A stretch of 64,000 nt of DNA from an uncultured Lachnospiraceae bacterium (GTDB lineage Bacteria; Bacillota; Clostridia; Lachnospirales; Lachnospiraceae), in NCBI GenBank assembly GCA_902775485.1, contig CACYMJ010000004.1, positions 1-64,000 of the forward strand, in the 5' to 3' direction. The notes beneath the pieces were generated by a model. That model had not been told where the DNA came from. It made no database searches and was given only the letters and a program-made list of their open reading frames with translations. A program made the position numbers and the translations under genes. Numbering within the stretch: the stretch's first letter is position 1; each line of letters starts with the position of its first letter. This document shows, one piece after another, positions 1 through 8,376 of this stretch.

Positions 1-239
1 GCAAGTCCTACCGTTGCGATTATTATTCTATGCTTTCTGCAATCTTTCATGTTCTTGAAGGTCTTTTTCATGCCCATAACTCCACCGGCATACAAAGCCC
101 CAATATAAATGATAGTTTCATATGTATTGATATCTTCGACATCTTCATAGGATTTAAGCACGAATCTTGTGCGATTTGCCAATTCCTCTGCATATCGTTT
201 TGCTGTTCCATATTGTGATCCATATATTACGATATTCAT
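1..239 (-). CDS. Flavodoxin-domain protein, N-terminal part (runs off left edge)
   Basis: The minus-strand frame is open from the ATG at 239 to the window edge (79 codons). It starts MNIVIYGSQYGTAKRYAEEL, where the GSxYGTA segment is the FMN-phosphate loop of the flavodoxin fold. Later IYIGALYAGG matches the strand-loop that packs on the isoalloxazine ring. A purine-rich Shine-Dalgarno (ACGGAGG) lies just upstream. Flavodoxin-domain proteins carry FMN and shuttle electrons in the cytoplasm; the partner is unknown because the C-terminus is missing. Codon use is more AT-rich than in genes to the right of 2 kb, consistent with an accessory or recently acquired patch. A different open frame over 154-399 is a shadow. 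Confidence 0.8.
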   Translation of the reverse strand, partial: MNIVIYGSQYGTAKRYAEELANRTRFVLKSYEDVEDINTYETIIYIGALYAGGVMGMKKTFKNMKDCRKHRIIIATVGL

Positions 240-328
240 AAATCCTCCGTAATTCATTATGTCGGAATGCAATTTCTGAATGAATTATATCAGATATGCC
301 TATAGCATCTTTATCATCCGAAAGAGCC

Positions 329-517
329 TTATCTAAGTCCGTATTCGTTATTGATAAGCATCTGTAACACCGTCTCACGCGATGCCCATTTGATGTCATA
401 CATGATGTGATGAGCCAGTTTGAGCATATCCGTTTTTACTTCCATGTTTTCATCGAAATTCTCCCCCATATATCTGGGAATCTCTTCTAATAGAAGCCGC
501 CGGTCCTTATCGTTCAT
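329..517 (-). CDS. Small hypothetical protein, 62 aa
   Basis: This is a short acidic, helical protein of 62 residues starting MNDKDRRLLLEEIPRYMGEN. A good Shine-Dalgarno (AGGAGAAGGTGG) sits directly before the ATG at 517, which is why this start is preferred over the longer frame from 562. Its start overlaps the end of the upstream NTF2-like gene by 11 nt, suggesting translational coupling. No recognisable family or motif is visible, and no function is proposed. Confidence 0.55.
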   Translation of the reverse strand: MNDKDRRLLLEEIPRYMGENFDENMEVKTDMLKLAHHIMYDIKWASRETVLQMLINNEYGLR

Positions 518-920
518 ACCACCTTCTCCTCTGTGAGCTTGTAACCTCAAAAATATATTCATTGGCGCTCTCGATAATCAGCCGGGAGATAAGATGATCT
601 TCATCACGCTTTATGAATGCCAAAGCCTCGTGATCATGGGGATCATCGTATGCTATTACTACACAGTCCGTTCCCTTGGAGAAACCTGTTCTCTCTTTAC
701 CATCTCGCCTACCGAGTATCTTTCCGACATGCGCAAATGGCTTGGATTTGATATTTTCATTAACATAGTTAATCCTATCGATGACAGCATCTCTTCCAAT
801 GAATTCCTCTTCCGAGCTTATGGTCTTGAAAACTATGCTCTCCGACATTACTCTCCGAAGTCTCTCTGCATCTCCACACTCAAACGTGTTCTGTAGCAAA
901 GGAGAACAAACTAAAGACAT
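507..920 (-). CDS. NTF2/SnoaL-like protein, probably 5'-truncated
   Basis: From about residue 8 the protein (LLQNTFECGDAERLRRVM... FIGRDAVIDRINYVNENI) resembles small NTF2-like/SnoaL-like proteins of Clostridia, which form a cone-shaped alpha+beta pocket. The ligand is unknown. The first residues are read from sequence belonging to the adjacent transposase remnant, and the usual N-terminal helix is missing. The native 5' end therefore appears to have been replaced by the IS fragment, with the junction near 905-915. A TTG or the ATG at 920 could still serve as start, so expression is uncertain. It overlaps the next gene by 11 nt. The family assignment rests on pattern similarity only. Confidence 0.5.
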   Translation of the reverse strand: MSLVCSPLLQNTFECGDAERLRRVMSESIVFKTISSEEEFIGRDAVIDRINYVNENIKSKPFAHVGKILGRRDGKERTGFSKGTDCVVIAYDDPHDHEALAFIKRDEDHLISRLIIESANEYIFEVTSSQRRRWYER

Positions 921-1168
921 AGTCCATATACAGTTCTTCCTTCATCCTGTCGTTTATTGACACATGTACTGGATTGTCCGTGAGCTTCCCAGCCCTGGAC
1001 GTAAATCTGAATAAACCGTATCCTCACGCTCTCGTTGTGCGCCATTGAAGCGTAAACGCTTCCTTGATCCGTGTGTATCACGACCGGTTCCGTATGTCCC
1101 TTGAGAAGCTCTTTTACATTCTCAAGGCCATTTATATAGTGATTTATCACCTCACGAAATCGTGTCAT
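914..1168 (-). pseudogene. IS3-family transposase (OrfB) remnant, frameshifted
   Basis: The fragment carries the DDE-integrase signature VVIHTDQGSVYASMAHNE in one frame (from 1168). After a frameshift near 1000 the typical continuation SRAGKLTDNPVHVSIN followed by RMKEELYMDY is read in a second frame down to 914. In intact IS3-type OrfB these blocks are contiguous, and they surround the second catalytic Asp and the catalytic Glu region. The N-terminal part with the first Asp and the C-terminal tail are absent. An in-frame stop lies just upstream of 1168. This is a dead insertion-sequence fragment, and its 3' side runs straight into the NTF2-like gene. Confidence 0.75.
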
Positions 1169-1246
1169 TAAAACTACGACTGGAATTTATTGCACTTTTA
1201 AGGTTGGGTTTAATTTTGAAGGTAATATTTTTATTTCCCTTTCGAT

Positions 1247-1351
1247 TTATACTCTTTGCTTGCTGTCTTATACTCTTTGCTTGCCAGTTAGTACTCTTTC
1301 TGTGTCGATTTATACTCTTTATTCGCCGATTAGTACTCTTTATTCATCCGT
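1247..1351. repeat. Five tandem 21-bp repeats
   Basis: Five head-to-tail units of exactly 21 bp start at 1247, 1268, 1289, 1310 and 1331. Each begins TTAtACTCTTT or TAGTACTCTTT, followed by a variable 10-bp half. A sixth, more degenerate unit may lie at 1226-1246. The 21-bp period equals two DNA helical turns, as in iteron-type protein-binding arrays. It is also a multiple of three; on the minus strand the core reads KEYK in one frame, so decayed coding repeats are an alternative. No replication gene is visible nearby. Confidence 0.8.
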
Positions 1352-1464
1352 TACTATAATATCCACATCACGTATCCTTTAAGGTTGAGCATGTCATTTT
1401 ATTCACTAAAGGTCATCTTGCTATCTCAGCATTATCTATATCTTGTATTGTGCACTTTAACGAA

Positions 1465-1478
1465 CGAACGTATGTTCT
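1465..1478. promoter_or_regulatory. LexA/DinR-like box
   Basis: The palindrome CGAACGTATGTTCT matches the Gram-positive DinR/LexA consensus CGAACRNRYGTTYG at 13 of 14 positions. It is flanked by AT-rich DNA. No intact gene begins within several hundred bases on either strand, so it may be the orphaned operator of a lost SOS gene. Confidence 0.45.
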
Positions 1479-1635
1479 TGTGCATATTTTTTCTTTTTTT
1501 TCCTAATATTTCCAACAGAACCGTAACTACAGCATTTGTCGACCCACCTTCTGACCCGTTTTCTGACCCTCTCACTCTCTGAAAACAACGATTCTTCACA
1601 AATACAGAAGAACAAAGACGAACGATGTGTGGGAT

Positions 1636-1695
1636 AAAAAAAGTACGTATTTATCAGCGTTTACCGCCTTTTGACGGTTACTGATAAATACGTAC
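1636..1695 (-). terminator. Intrinsic terminator of tRNA-Leu(CAG)
   Basis: A perfect 15-bp inverted repeat (GTACGTATTTATCAG and its complement, 1643-1657 and 1681-1695) encloses a second partial stem (ACCGCC/GACGGT). On the minus strand it is followed by seven T residues (1636-1642). It lies 9 nt downstream of the tRNA-Leu 3' end. The stem is unusually long and AT-rich for a terminator. Confidence 0.75.
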
Positions 1696-1704
1696 AAACG
1701 ATAG

Positions 1705-1788
1705 TGCAGAAAAAGGGACTTGAACCCTCATGGTATTGCTACCACACGGACCTGAACCGTGCGCGTCTGCCAATTCCGCCATTTCTGC
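1705..1788 (-). tRNA. tRNA-Leu (anticodon CAG)
   Basis: The 84-nt sequence folds as a class II tRNA. The acceptor stem is GCAGAAA/TTTCTGC with discriminator A. The anticodon arm is CACGG-TTCAGGT-CCGTG, giving anticodon CAG. There is a long variable arm and the T-arm contains GGTTCAAGTCC. No CCA is encoded. No clear promoter is seen in the 200 nt upstream, so it may be cotranscribed from the glp/lipase operon or use a promoter hidden among the repeats. Confidence 0.93.
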
Positions 1789-1795
1789 ATATGCT

Positions 1796-1831
1796 GTAAG
1801 GAGGGGCCCACGAAGTGGGAAGATCCCTTAC
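1796..1831 (-). other. Hairpin between 50-bp repeats and tRNA-Leu
   Basis: A stem GTAAGG/CCTTAC encloses an inner stem CCCAC-GAA-GTGGG. It lies between the structured 50-bp repeats and the tRNA 5' end. There is no T-run on either side, so a role in RNA processing is as likely as termination. Confidence 0.5.
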
Positions 1832-1834
1832 TGC

Positions 1835-1934
1835 ACGACGAGCGCCCTATCGCCGAAGGCGATTCAAATGCTCGAGTCTCCTTTACGACGAGCGCCTATT
1901 CTGCTAAGCAGAACTCAAATGCGCGAGTCTCCTT
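1835..1934 (-). repeat. Two direct 50-bp stem-loop repeats with covarying tips
   Basis: Two 50-nt units (1835-1884 and 1885-1934) share the ends AAGGAGACTCG and GCGCTCGTCGT on the minus strand. Their central hairpins have different sequences with preserved pairing: ATCGCC-TTC-GGCGAT in one and TTCTGC-TTA-GCAGAA in the other. The outer parts can also pair (GAC..GCGC with GCGC..GTC). Retained structure with changed sequence is the mark of selection on RNA or DNA folding. They sit between the lipase-like gene and tRNA-Leu. Confidence 0.75.
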
Positions 1935-1986
1935 GGAGTGTTCTTCACTCACACGAATTACATTTTGCACCACCGCGCCCGTTTTG

Positions 1987-2946
1987 TCAACCGAAACGAT
2001 CAGCCATCCACCTTCGCAGGTCTTCGTACACCGTCTGACGATCAAGTTCGTTCAGTATCTCGTGCCGGTCTCCCTCGTACAGTTTTATCGACAGATCCTT
2101 AACACCCGCGGATCTGAACTGTTCATATGCTCTTTTGACACCTGCGCCCATTGCACCGACCGGGTCCTGATCACCGGATGTGAACAGGATCGGAATATCC
2201 ATGTTCATCTTTTTTATATTTGACATCCTGTTATCAAACCATGTAGAACGCAGAAGGATCGAATAACCGTTAAGAGAGAACTCTCCGCCGTCCTTTTTAT
2301 TTTCCGGATCAAAATATTTCCTGACAATCTCCGCGTCTTTGGACAGCCAGCTGTTTTCAGCATCCGCTCCTGTTGTATCAAACTTTTTGTAGTTAGCCCC
2401 GAACATTATGCTCCTTATGAACGGAGATTTTGCATCCCTGCCTTTTACCGCCATGAGCAGGCTGCACAAAGCATTACCGAACACGAGTGCAGCATCAGCC
2501 TCGGACCCGGTTCCCATGATGATCGCTCCGCTTACTTTGTTAAGCTGCCCGGCCTTTACGCACAAAAACTTACGCAGCAGATAAGAACCCATACTGTGTC
2601 CGAGTATAAAATACGGCTTGTCCGGATATTGCTCCTTTATGAGAAGATAATTTGAGAACATATCCGATACCATCACATCATCCGGATGCTTGCAGTGCAT
2701 AATGCCGAGATCATTCTCATTTTCCACGGATTCTCCGTGCCCTATGTGATCGTGTCCGAACACAACGAAACCGTTCTTAGCCAGATACTGTGCGAATTCC
2801 GAGTACCTTTCGATATGCTCCTGCATTCCGTGTACAAGCTGCAGGACCGCAACCGTCTCAGTGCCTTCGTCTTCCCACTTTAATGCATGTATCTTTGTAT
2901 GTCTGTCATCTTTTGAATCAAAAGAATACTGCGTGACCTTTGTCAT
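1987..2946 (-). CDS. Alpha/beta hydrolase, monoacylglycerol-lipase-like
   Basis: The protein has 319 residues with the serine hydrolase fold of the Hydrolase_4/S33 family. LVHGMQEHIERY is the oxyanion loop, FGHDHIGHGES follows, the nucleophile elbow is GHSMG (Ser118), an acid lies in SGDQDPVG and a catalytic His in GDRHEIL. Family members hydrolyse mono- or lysoacylglycerols in the cytoplasm. It is the last gene of a run containing glpK and a glycerol-3-phosphate oxidoreductase, so releasing glycerol from acylglycerols is a reasonable inferred role. AGGGAG precedes the ATG. There is no signal peptide. A housekeeping esterase with another substrate cannot be excluded. Confidence 0.85.
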   Translation of the reverse strand: MTKVTQYSFDSKDDRHTKIHALKWEDEGTETVAVLQLVHGMQEHIERYSEFAQYLAKNGFVVFGHDHIGHGESVENENDLGIMHCKHPDDVMVSDMFSNYLLIKEQYPDKPYFILGHSMGSYLLRKFLCVKAGQLNKVSGAIIMGTGSEADAALVFGNALCSLLMAVKGRDAKSPFIRSIMFGANYKKFDTTGADAENSWLSKDAEIVRKYFDPENKKDGGEFSLNGYSILLRSTWFDNRMSNIKKMNMDIPILFTSGDQDPVGAMGAGVKRAYEQFRSAGVKDLSIKLYEGDRHEILNELDRQTVYEDLRRWMADRFG

Positions 2947-2986
2947 GTATAACTCCCTTATACCGCCGGATAAACCGTTCAGTCTT

Positions 2987-5971
2987 TTATGCGTTTGATG
3001 TTGCTGTCACATTTACTCCCGTGCCGGCTACATCACGTATTATAACATCTCCTATCGATACGGGGGACTGGACTTTAACATTTTTTATTTCCCGAAGGCA
3101 CTCATCTATCGCGCTCTTCGGTATCGCACGCTCCGTCTTAACAGAAACCACAGGCTTATCAGAACCGGTTATGGCAACGACCGATGTCAGGGTACGTACC
3201 GGCGATGTCACTTCGCTCCTCGCGTATACATTACCGCGATCACAGCTGTTACCGGTAACCGAAACAACTTCTCCGTCCTTCTCGGTAACACTGATGACGC
3301 ATCCTCTCGGGCAGATTATGCACGGAAGCGTATGTGTCGTGCTGCCGTCGGGATTTTTAATTATCTCATTCGGGCTTACTCCGTTTCTTGTCGAATTGCG
3401 CTTTGCAAACTTCTGCATAAGTGCCGAATCCGGATCGATCACAGTCTCTGCCGATCCATTCTTTTCAAACTCTTTTATATATCTTGCCGCGCACTTGCCG
3501 GCATTTACAGCTTCCTTTGATACATTGTCGACAAGGTCATGTACGTGAAGAACATTACCGCACGCGAATACGCCCGGGCAGCTCGTTTCAAGATCATCCG
3601 AAACAACCGCGCCCTTTGTTGCCCGCGACATCGTAATGCCTATCTTTCTGGACAGTTCGTTTTCCGGAATGAGGCCGACCGAAAGAAGAAGGGTATCGCA
3701 TTTAAACTCCTGCTGTGTTCCCGGTATCGGCTTGAGATCATCGTCCACCTTGGAGACAACGACAGCCTCGACCCTGTCCCTGCCCTTTATTTCCGTGACC
3801 GTATGGCTAAGAAGAAGCGGTATGCCAAAATCATCAAGACACTGGACTATGTTACGTTTCAGTCCTCCCGAATATGGCATGATCTCAACGACCATCTTAA
3901 CCTTTGCGCCCATAAGCGTCATACGACGTGCCATGATAAGGCCGATATCACCGGACCCGAGGATCACGACTTCCTTGCCGGGCATCATTCCGTCTATGTT
4001 TACAAACTTCTGGGCCGTTCCCGCGGAGTATATCCCGGCAGGACGATAACCCGGAATGTTAAGGGCTCCTCTCGGTTTTTCACGGCACCCCATGGCAAGT
4101 ATCACGGCCTTTGCCGCGAGCGTTTGAATGCCGTGCACACTGCTGTATGCATTGATATATTTCATTGCTCCCGGTTTTTCATCATGTTTGATATCAACTA
4201 CCATCGTATCAAGCTGATACGGGATCTTTGCATTCCTGACCATGTCAATGTAACGGCCTGCATACTCGGGACCTGTCAGTTCCTCGTCAAATGTCTGCAG
4301 TCCGAATCCGTTGTGGATGCACTGACCGAGTATTCCTCCGAGCTCCCTGTCCCTTTCAATGATCAGTATGTCGGTTATGCCCTCTTCGTGAAGTGAAAGT
4401 GCTGCCGCCATACCTGCAGGACCTCCGCCGATAATTATCGCATCATACTCATGATCATCGGCCCTTGAAGCATCAGGGGACACCTGCCGGCCAAATGCCG
4501 TCTCATGCGTTAATCCTCCGTCCCGGTCAAGTATCGGCGAAGCCGCTCCCTTCTTGGTGATCAGTTCCATCGGAACACCGAGTTCACGGCTTAGGATCTC
4601 CATTACCTTCGGATAACAGAATCCGCCCTGGCACCTTCCCATGTTCGCACCGGTACGCCTCTTTACAGCATCGAGCGTTCTCGCGCCAAGAGGTCTCCTG
4701 ATCGTCTCAAGTATCTCACCCTCTGATACCGTAGCGCAGCGGCAGATGATATTTCCGTATGCGCTGTCCTTTTCGACAAGAGCACGTCTGTCCTCCTCGG
4801 GCAGCAGTCTCATATATGTAAGCGGCTCCAGTGTCTCAATAAAACCCTTCTTTACAGCCGCATCAAGCCTGTCCCTTACAATATTCCCCACCATCACTCC
4901 TATGGCGGGGGAAGCCGAAAGGCCCGGCGACTCTATGGCGGCGACATCTATAAATCCCGGACAGCCTTCTATCTCACCTATGACAAAATCACCGCGGTCG
5001 CCGTGAGGCCGCAGCCCCGCAAACGACGTAATGACCTCGTTCATCGGGATATCCTTTACCGCCGATGCTCCGGGCTTATTGACTGCGGCAAGACCTTCGG
5101 CCGTAGTGAACGTACCTTCCTTATCGTCAAGATCCGTTGCAGTCGGGCCGACCAGAAGGTTTCCGTGTATCGTCGGCGTAACAAGTATCCCCTTACCCAT
5201 CGATGAAGGCATCCTGAATATCGTACGTCCGACATGCTCTCCCGCCGTAACGTCAAGCAGACAGTACTCACCCTTTCGCGGTGTGATTGTCAGTTTGTCA
5301 TCCGTCATCATGTTATGGAACTTATCCGCATATACGCCGGCCGCATTTACGACCATCCTTGTATCAAAAGATACGGCATTCTTCACTTCGGGATCGAACT
5401 CATCATGTTCTATGGCATCCACCCTGAAGCCGTCCGGGGTAACGGTTACCGATGTCACTTCAGTCAGAAGTTTAAAATCAACCCCATTCACGCATGCACT
5501 CTCACCGAGTGCGCTCGTTAAACGGAAAGGACATACTATGCCTCCGGTCGGGGCAAACAGTGCACCCCTCGTATCATCTGACAGATTCGGCTCCATGGCC
5601 ATGGCTTCTTCGCGCGATAAGATGCGCAGTCCCTCGACTCCGTTCTGCAATCCGCGCTCATAAAGCTCGTGCATATGCTCAACATCCTCATCCGACAGGG
5701 CAACGACCATCGAGCCGTTACGCATGAACGGGATCCCGAGCTTTTCGGTAAGTTCCGGCATCATCTTCGAGCCTTCAACATTAAGACGTGCTTTAAGAGT
5801 TCCCGGTTTAGCATCGTATCCGGCATGCACTATGCCGCTGTTGGCCTTTGATGTTCCCTCTCCTATGTCGGAGTTCTTATCAAGCACGCATACGTCAAGA
5901 TCATATCTTGATAATTCCCTGGCTATGGCGCATCCGCTCACGCCTGCTCCGATTATGATAACATCCTTCAT
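2987..5971 (-). CDS. Triple fusion: GlpA-like FAD oxidoreductase + BFD [2Fe-2S] + GlpB-like disulfide-oxidoreductase + DUF1667
   Basis: This is one 994-residue polypeptide. Residues 1-395 are a DAO/GlpA-type FAD enzyme (VIIIGAGVSGCAIAREL). Residues 405-460 are a BFD-like cluster domain (CxC at 410/412, then C447 and C452). Residues 508-870 are a pyridine-nucleotide-disulfide oxidoreductase with an FAD loop IIIGGGPAGMAAA and a second nucleotide loop VVILGSGDIG. Residues about 875-994 are DUF1667 with CIICPRGC. In many Bacillota these are three adjacent genes next to glpK, oxidising glycerol-3-phosphate to dihydroxyacetone phosphate. Here there is no frame break between them. It begins 9 nt after glpK, supporting cotranscription and channelling of the GlpK product. 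The electron acceptor is unknown. Confidence 0.88.
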   Translation of the reverse strand: MKDVIIIGAGVSGCAIARELSRYDLDVCVLDKNSDIGEGTSKANSGIVHAGYDAKPGTLKARLNVEGSKMMPELTEKLGIPFMRNGSMVVALSDEDVEHMHELYERGLQNGVEGLRILSREEAMAMEPNLSDDTRGALFAPTGGIVCPFRLTSALGESACVNGVDFKLLTEVTSVTVTPDGFRVDAIEHDEFDPEVKNAVSFDTRMVVNAAGVYADKFHNMMTDDKLTITPRKGEYCLLDVTAGEHVGRTIFRMPSSMGKGILVTPTIHGNLLVGPTATDLDDKEGTFTTAEGLAAVNKPGASAVKDIPMNEVITSFAGLRPHGDRGDFVIGEIEGCPGFIDVAAIESPGLSASPAIGVMVGNIVRDRLDAAVKKGFIETLEPLTYMRLLPEEDRRALVEKDSAYGNIICRCATVSEGEILETIRRPLGARTLDAVKRRTGANMGRCQGGFCYPKVMEILSRELGVPMELITKKGAASPILDRDGGLTHETAFGRQVSPDASRADDHEYDAIIIGGGPAGMAAALSLHEEGITDILIIERDRELGGILGQCIHNGFGLQTFDEELTGPEYAGRYIDMVRNAKIPYQLDTMVVDIKHDEKPGAMKYINAYSSVHGIQTLAAKAVILAMGCREKPRGALNIPGYRPAGIYSAGTAQKFVNIDGMMPGKEVVILGSGDIGLIMARRMTLMGAKVKMVVEIMPYSGGLKRNIVQCLDDFGIPLLLSHTVTEIKGRDRVEAVVVSKVDDDLKPIPGTQQEFKCDTLLLSVGLIPENELSRKIGITMSRATKGAVVSDDLETSCPGVFACGNVLHVHDLVDNVSKEAVNAGKCAARYIKEFEKNGSAETVIDPDSALMQKFAKRNSTRNGVSPNEIIKNPDGSTTHTLPCIICPRGCVISVTEKDGEVVSVTGNSCDRGNVYARSEVTSPVRTLTSVVAITGSDKPVVSVKTERAIPKSAIDECLREIKNVKVQSPVSIGDVIIRDVAGTGVNVTATSNA

Positions 5972-5980
5972 TGTCTCTCC

Positions 5981-7474
5981 TTACTGTGTGGCCCATCCGA
6001 AAGCACATTTAACAGCCTTCTTCCAGCCCTCTATCCTTTCATCTCTCTCGTCCTGCCGGATCTGCGGCACAAAACTGCGATCCTCTTTCCAGTTTGAGAT
6101 AACATCCGACTTATCCTTCCAGTAACCAACAGCCAGCCCCGCAAGATATGCGGCACCCATCGCGGTCGTCTCTATGCACGCGGGACGCTTTACCGGTGAG
6201 AGCGATATATCTGCCTGAGTCTGCATGAGAAAATCGTTCGCGCTGGCTCCTCCGTCCACCTTAAGCTCCGTAAGAGCTATGCCCGAATCCGCTTCCATCG
6301 CACCAATGACCTCATATGCGGAATAGGCAATGGATTCAAGCGTTGCACGGATGATATGGTATTTGTTGACACCTCTTGTCAGACCTACGATAACGCCTCT
6401 TGCATACTGATCCCAGTATGGCGCACCAAGTCCGGTAAAGGCAGGTACAACATAACATCCGCCCGTATCCTTTACCTTTCTTGCCATGTAATCGGAATCC
6501 GCAGCGGAATCGATAAGCCTCATCTCATCGCGAAGCCACTGTATTGCGGCTCCCGCTACAAATATCGATCCCTCCAGTGCATAGGTGATCTTATCATCTA
6601 TCCCCCATGCTATCGTGGTAACAAGACCGTTGTCGGAAAATATCGGCCTCTCTCCGGTGTTCATCAGCAGGAAGCAGCCCGTACCATACGTATTTTTTGC
6701 ATCTCCCTTTTCAAAACATGTCTGTCCGAAAAGAGCGGCCTGCTGGTCGCCCGCTGCACCCGCTATCGGTATGGCGCCTCCGAAAAACGACTCATCCGTC
6801 ATCCCGTAAACGCAGCTGTTGGGTACAGGCTTTGGAAGCATGCATTTGGGTATATCAAGCTGAGCGAGTATCTCATCGTCCCACTCAAGAGTATTGATGT
6901 TAAACAGCATCGTCCGGCTGGCATTGGAATAATCGGTGATATGCACCCTGCCCTTTGTCAGTTTCCATATCAGCCAGGTCTCGACGGTACCGAAAAGCAA
7001 CTCTCCGTTTTCGGCAAGCCCTCTCGCTCCTTCGACATTTTCAAGTATCCAGCGCAGTTTCGTTGCGGAAAAATATGCATCGATCTTAAGTCCCGTCTTG
7101 GAGCGGAACTTATCCGACAATCCCTTTTCTATAAGTTCATCGCAGTATTCGCTCGTTCTGCGGCACTGCCATACGATCGCGTTATATACGGGCTCGCCCG
7201 TTTTTTTATCCCACACGATAGTGGTCTCGCGCTGATTCGTGATACCGATCACGGCTATCTGTTCAGCTGTCGCACCAATCTTGCTCATAGCCTCGACGCA
7301 TACTCCGAGCTGGGTGGACCATATCTCGGCTGCGTTGTGTTCTACCCATCCCGGCTTGGGAAATATCTGGGTGAACTCCTTCTGTGCAACAGAACATATC
7401 TGTCCCTGCCTGTCAAAGAGGATGGCCCGGTTACTGGTGGTCCCCGCATCAATGGCCATTACGTATCTTTCCAT
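5981..7474 (-). CDS. glpK: Glycerol kinase
   Basis: It phosphorylates glycerol to sn-glycerol-3-phosphate with ATP in the cytoplasm. The 497 residues match the usual family length. The N-terminal phosphate loop is [15 protein letters not shown], with TNQRET and [10 protein letters not shown] typical of FGGY glycerol kinases, and [11 protein letters not shown] near the C-terminus forms the adenosine site. It lies 24 nt after hflC and 9 nt before the fused glycerol-3-phosphate oxidoreductase, so the pair forms a glycerol catabolic unit. A GGGGGC stretch precedes the ATG. No glycerol facilitator or GlpP-type regulator is visible in the window. Confidence 0.97.
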   Translation of the reverse strand: MERYVMAIDAGTTSNRAILFDRQGQICSVAQKEFTQIFPKPGWVEHNAAEIWSTQLGVCVEAMSKIGATAEQIAVIGITNQRETTIVWDKKTGEPVYNAIVWQCRRTSEYCDELIEKGLSDKFRSKTGLKIDAYFSATKLRWILENVEGARGLAENGELLFGTVETWLIWKLTKGRVHITDYSNASRTMLFNINTLEWDDEILAQLDIPKCMLPKPVPNSCVYGMTDESFFGGAIPIAGAAGDQQAALFGQTCFEKGDAKNTYGTGCFLLMNTGERPIFSDNGLVTTIAWGIDDKITYALEGSIFVAGAAIQWLRDEMRLIDSAADSDYMARKVKDTGGCYVVPAFTGLGAPYWDQYARGVIVGLTRGVNKYHIIRATLESIAYSAYEVIGAMEADSGIALTELKVDGGASANDFLMQTQADISLSPVKRPACIETTAMGAAYLAGLAVGYWKDKSDVISNWKEDRSFVPQIRQDERDERIEGWKKAVKCAFGWATQ

Positions 7475-7498
7475 CTGACTGCCCCCGTTTTTAACCTT

Positions 7499-8374
7499 CT
7501 ACTGTCTGTCAATTGTCCCGTAGAGTATCCCCGCAAGTTCCGAATCCTTGTCAAGGATAAGCGTATTGTTTCTGCTGCCTTTAAGTGATCCTTTTATGGC
7601 ATCAAGGCTTCGAAGATAATTGTAGAACTCCGATTTTTCCTCATTGTTGTAGGCATCGGACAGTATCTTCATATATTCGCTCTCACCCTCGGCACGCAGA
7701 GTCTCGGCCTGCTTTTCGGCATTGGCGATCGTTATCTTGACGTTCTTGTCGGTCTCATTTCTTATCTTCTGGGCATCGGCCTCACCCTTTGCCTTGTAGC
7801 CCGCTGCTATGTTTCCGCGTTCGGAGATCATGCGCTCATATACCGCTTCCTTGTTGTCATCGGGAAGATCGAGTGCCTTGATCTCGGCAGTAAGTATCGT
7901 GATCCCGTAACCTGCTATATCCGAATTCGACTCATTCGTGATAAGGTTTGTCAGTTCTATTCCTCTTGCAGCAATGACTTCATCCTGTGTCATTGAAGAT
8001 ATCGTGTTCTTTGTGGCATTATATACAGCCGCATCTATCCTCTCCTCGGCCCTTGCTCCTATACCGCCGAGTGTCTGGTAATACTTCATGACATCGCTTA
8101 CGGTCCATATGACATAGTCGTCCGCGATCATGGATTTTTTATCTCTTGTGATGACATCCGAGGGCGGTATATCATATATCCTGCTGCCGTCATATATGGC
8201 TATCGTGCTTTGCACAAACGGAGTCTTCATATGAAGTCCGGGCTCGGTCTGGATCCCGACAACCCTTCCAAACTGTTGGATAAGTACAACATCCTTGTAG
8301 TTAACCGTATAAACCGATGATGCGAGCAGTACTATGACTGCAACGGTAACGATCGTGATCAGTATCTTTTTCAT
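7499..8374 (-). CDS. hflC: SPFH-domain protein HflC
   Basis: This is a stomatin/prohibitin-type membrane protein. It has one N-terminal transmembrane helix, then the SPFH domain (DVVLIQQFGRVVGIQTEPG) and a long charged coiled coil (ERGNIAAGYKAKGEADAQKI). With HflK it forms a large cage that in bacteria surrounds the membrane protease FtsH and limits its access to substrates. The ATG at 8374 is preferred because GGGGGTGAG lies 8 nt upstream; a GTG at 8380 is possible and would overlap the hflK stop. At 291 residues the length is normal. Confidence 0.92.
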   Translation of the reverse strand: MKKILITIVTVAVIVLLASSVYTVNYKDVVLIQQFGRVVGIQTEPGLHMKTPFVQSTIAIYDGSRIYDIPPSDVITRDKKSMIADDYVIWTVSDVMKYYQTLGGIGARAEERIDAAVYNATKNTISSMTQDEVIAARGIELTNLITNESNSDIAGYGITILTAEIKALDLPDDNKEAVYERMISERGNIAAGYKAKGEADAQKIRNETDKNVKITIANAEKQAETLRAEGESEYMKILSDAYNNEEKSEFYNYLRSLDAIKGSLKGSRNNTLILDKDSELAGILYGTIDRQ

Positions 8375-8376
8375 GA

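Larger units (their letters stand above)
1169..1635. other. AT-rich intergenic region with decayed sequence
   Basis: No credible gene was found on either strand. The region holds a 21-bp tandem repeat array (1247-1351) and a LexA-like palindrome (1465-1478), both listed separately. Short frames on the plus strand are low-complexity or hydrophobic and lack ribosome-binding sites. Between 1380 and 1640 the sequence is AT-rich with many stops in all frames. Confidence 0.6.

Noticed and set aside
154..399. Minus-strand 81-residue frame
   Set aside because: It overlaps the flavodoxin start and the small gene at 329-517 in a different frame and has no ribosome site; the flavodoxin frame explains the sequence.
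1226..1351. CRISPR array
   Set aside because: Units are directly abutting 21-bp repeats with no unique spacers and no cas genes.
1162..1359. Plus-strand 65-residue hydrophobic frame with 7-residue periodicity
   Set aside because: The periodicity is just translation of the 21-bp tandem repeats; no ribosome site and no family.
6356..7588. Long open frame (410 codons) on the plus strand opposite glpK
   Set aside because: It is antisense to a clearly conserved gene, has no recognisable domain or ribosome site, and reflects codon bias of the minus strand. The same applies to 3539-4396, 35632-36681 and 53-55 kb plus-strand frames.
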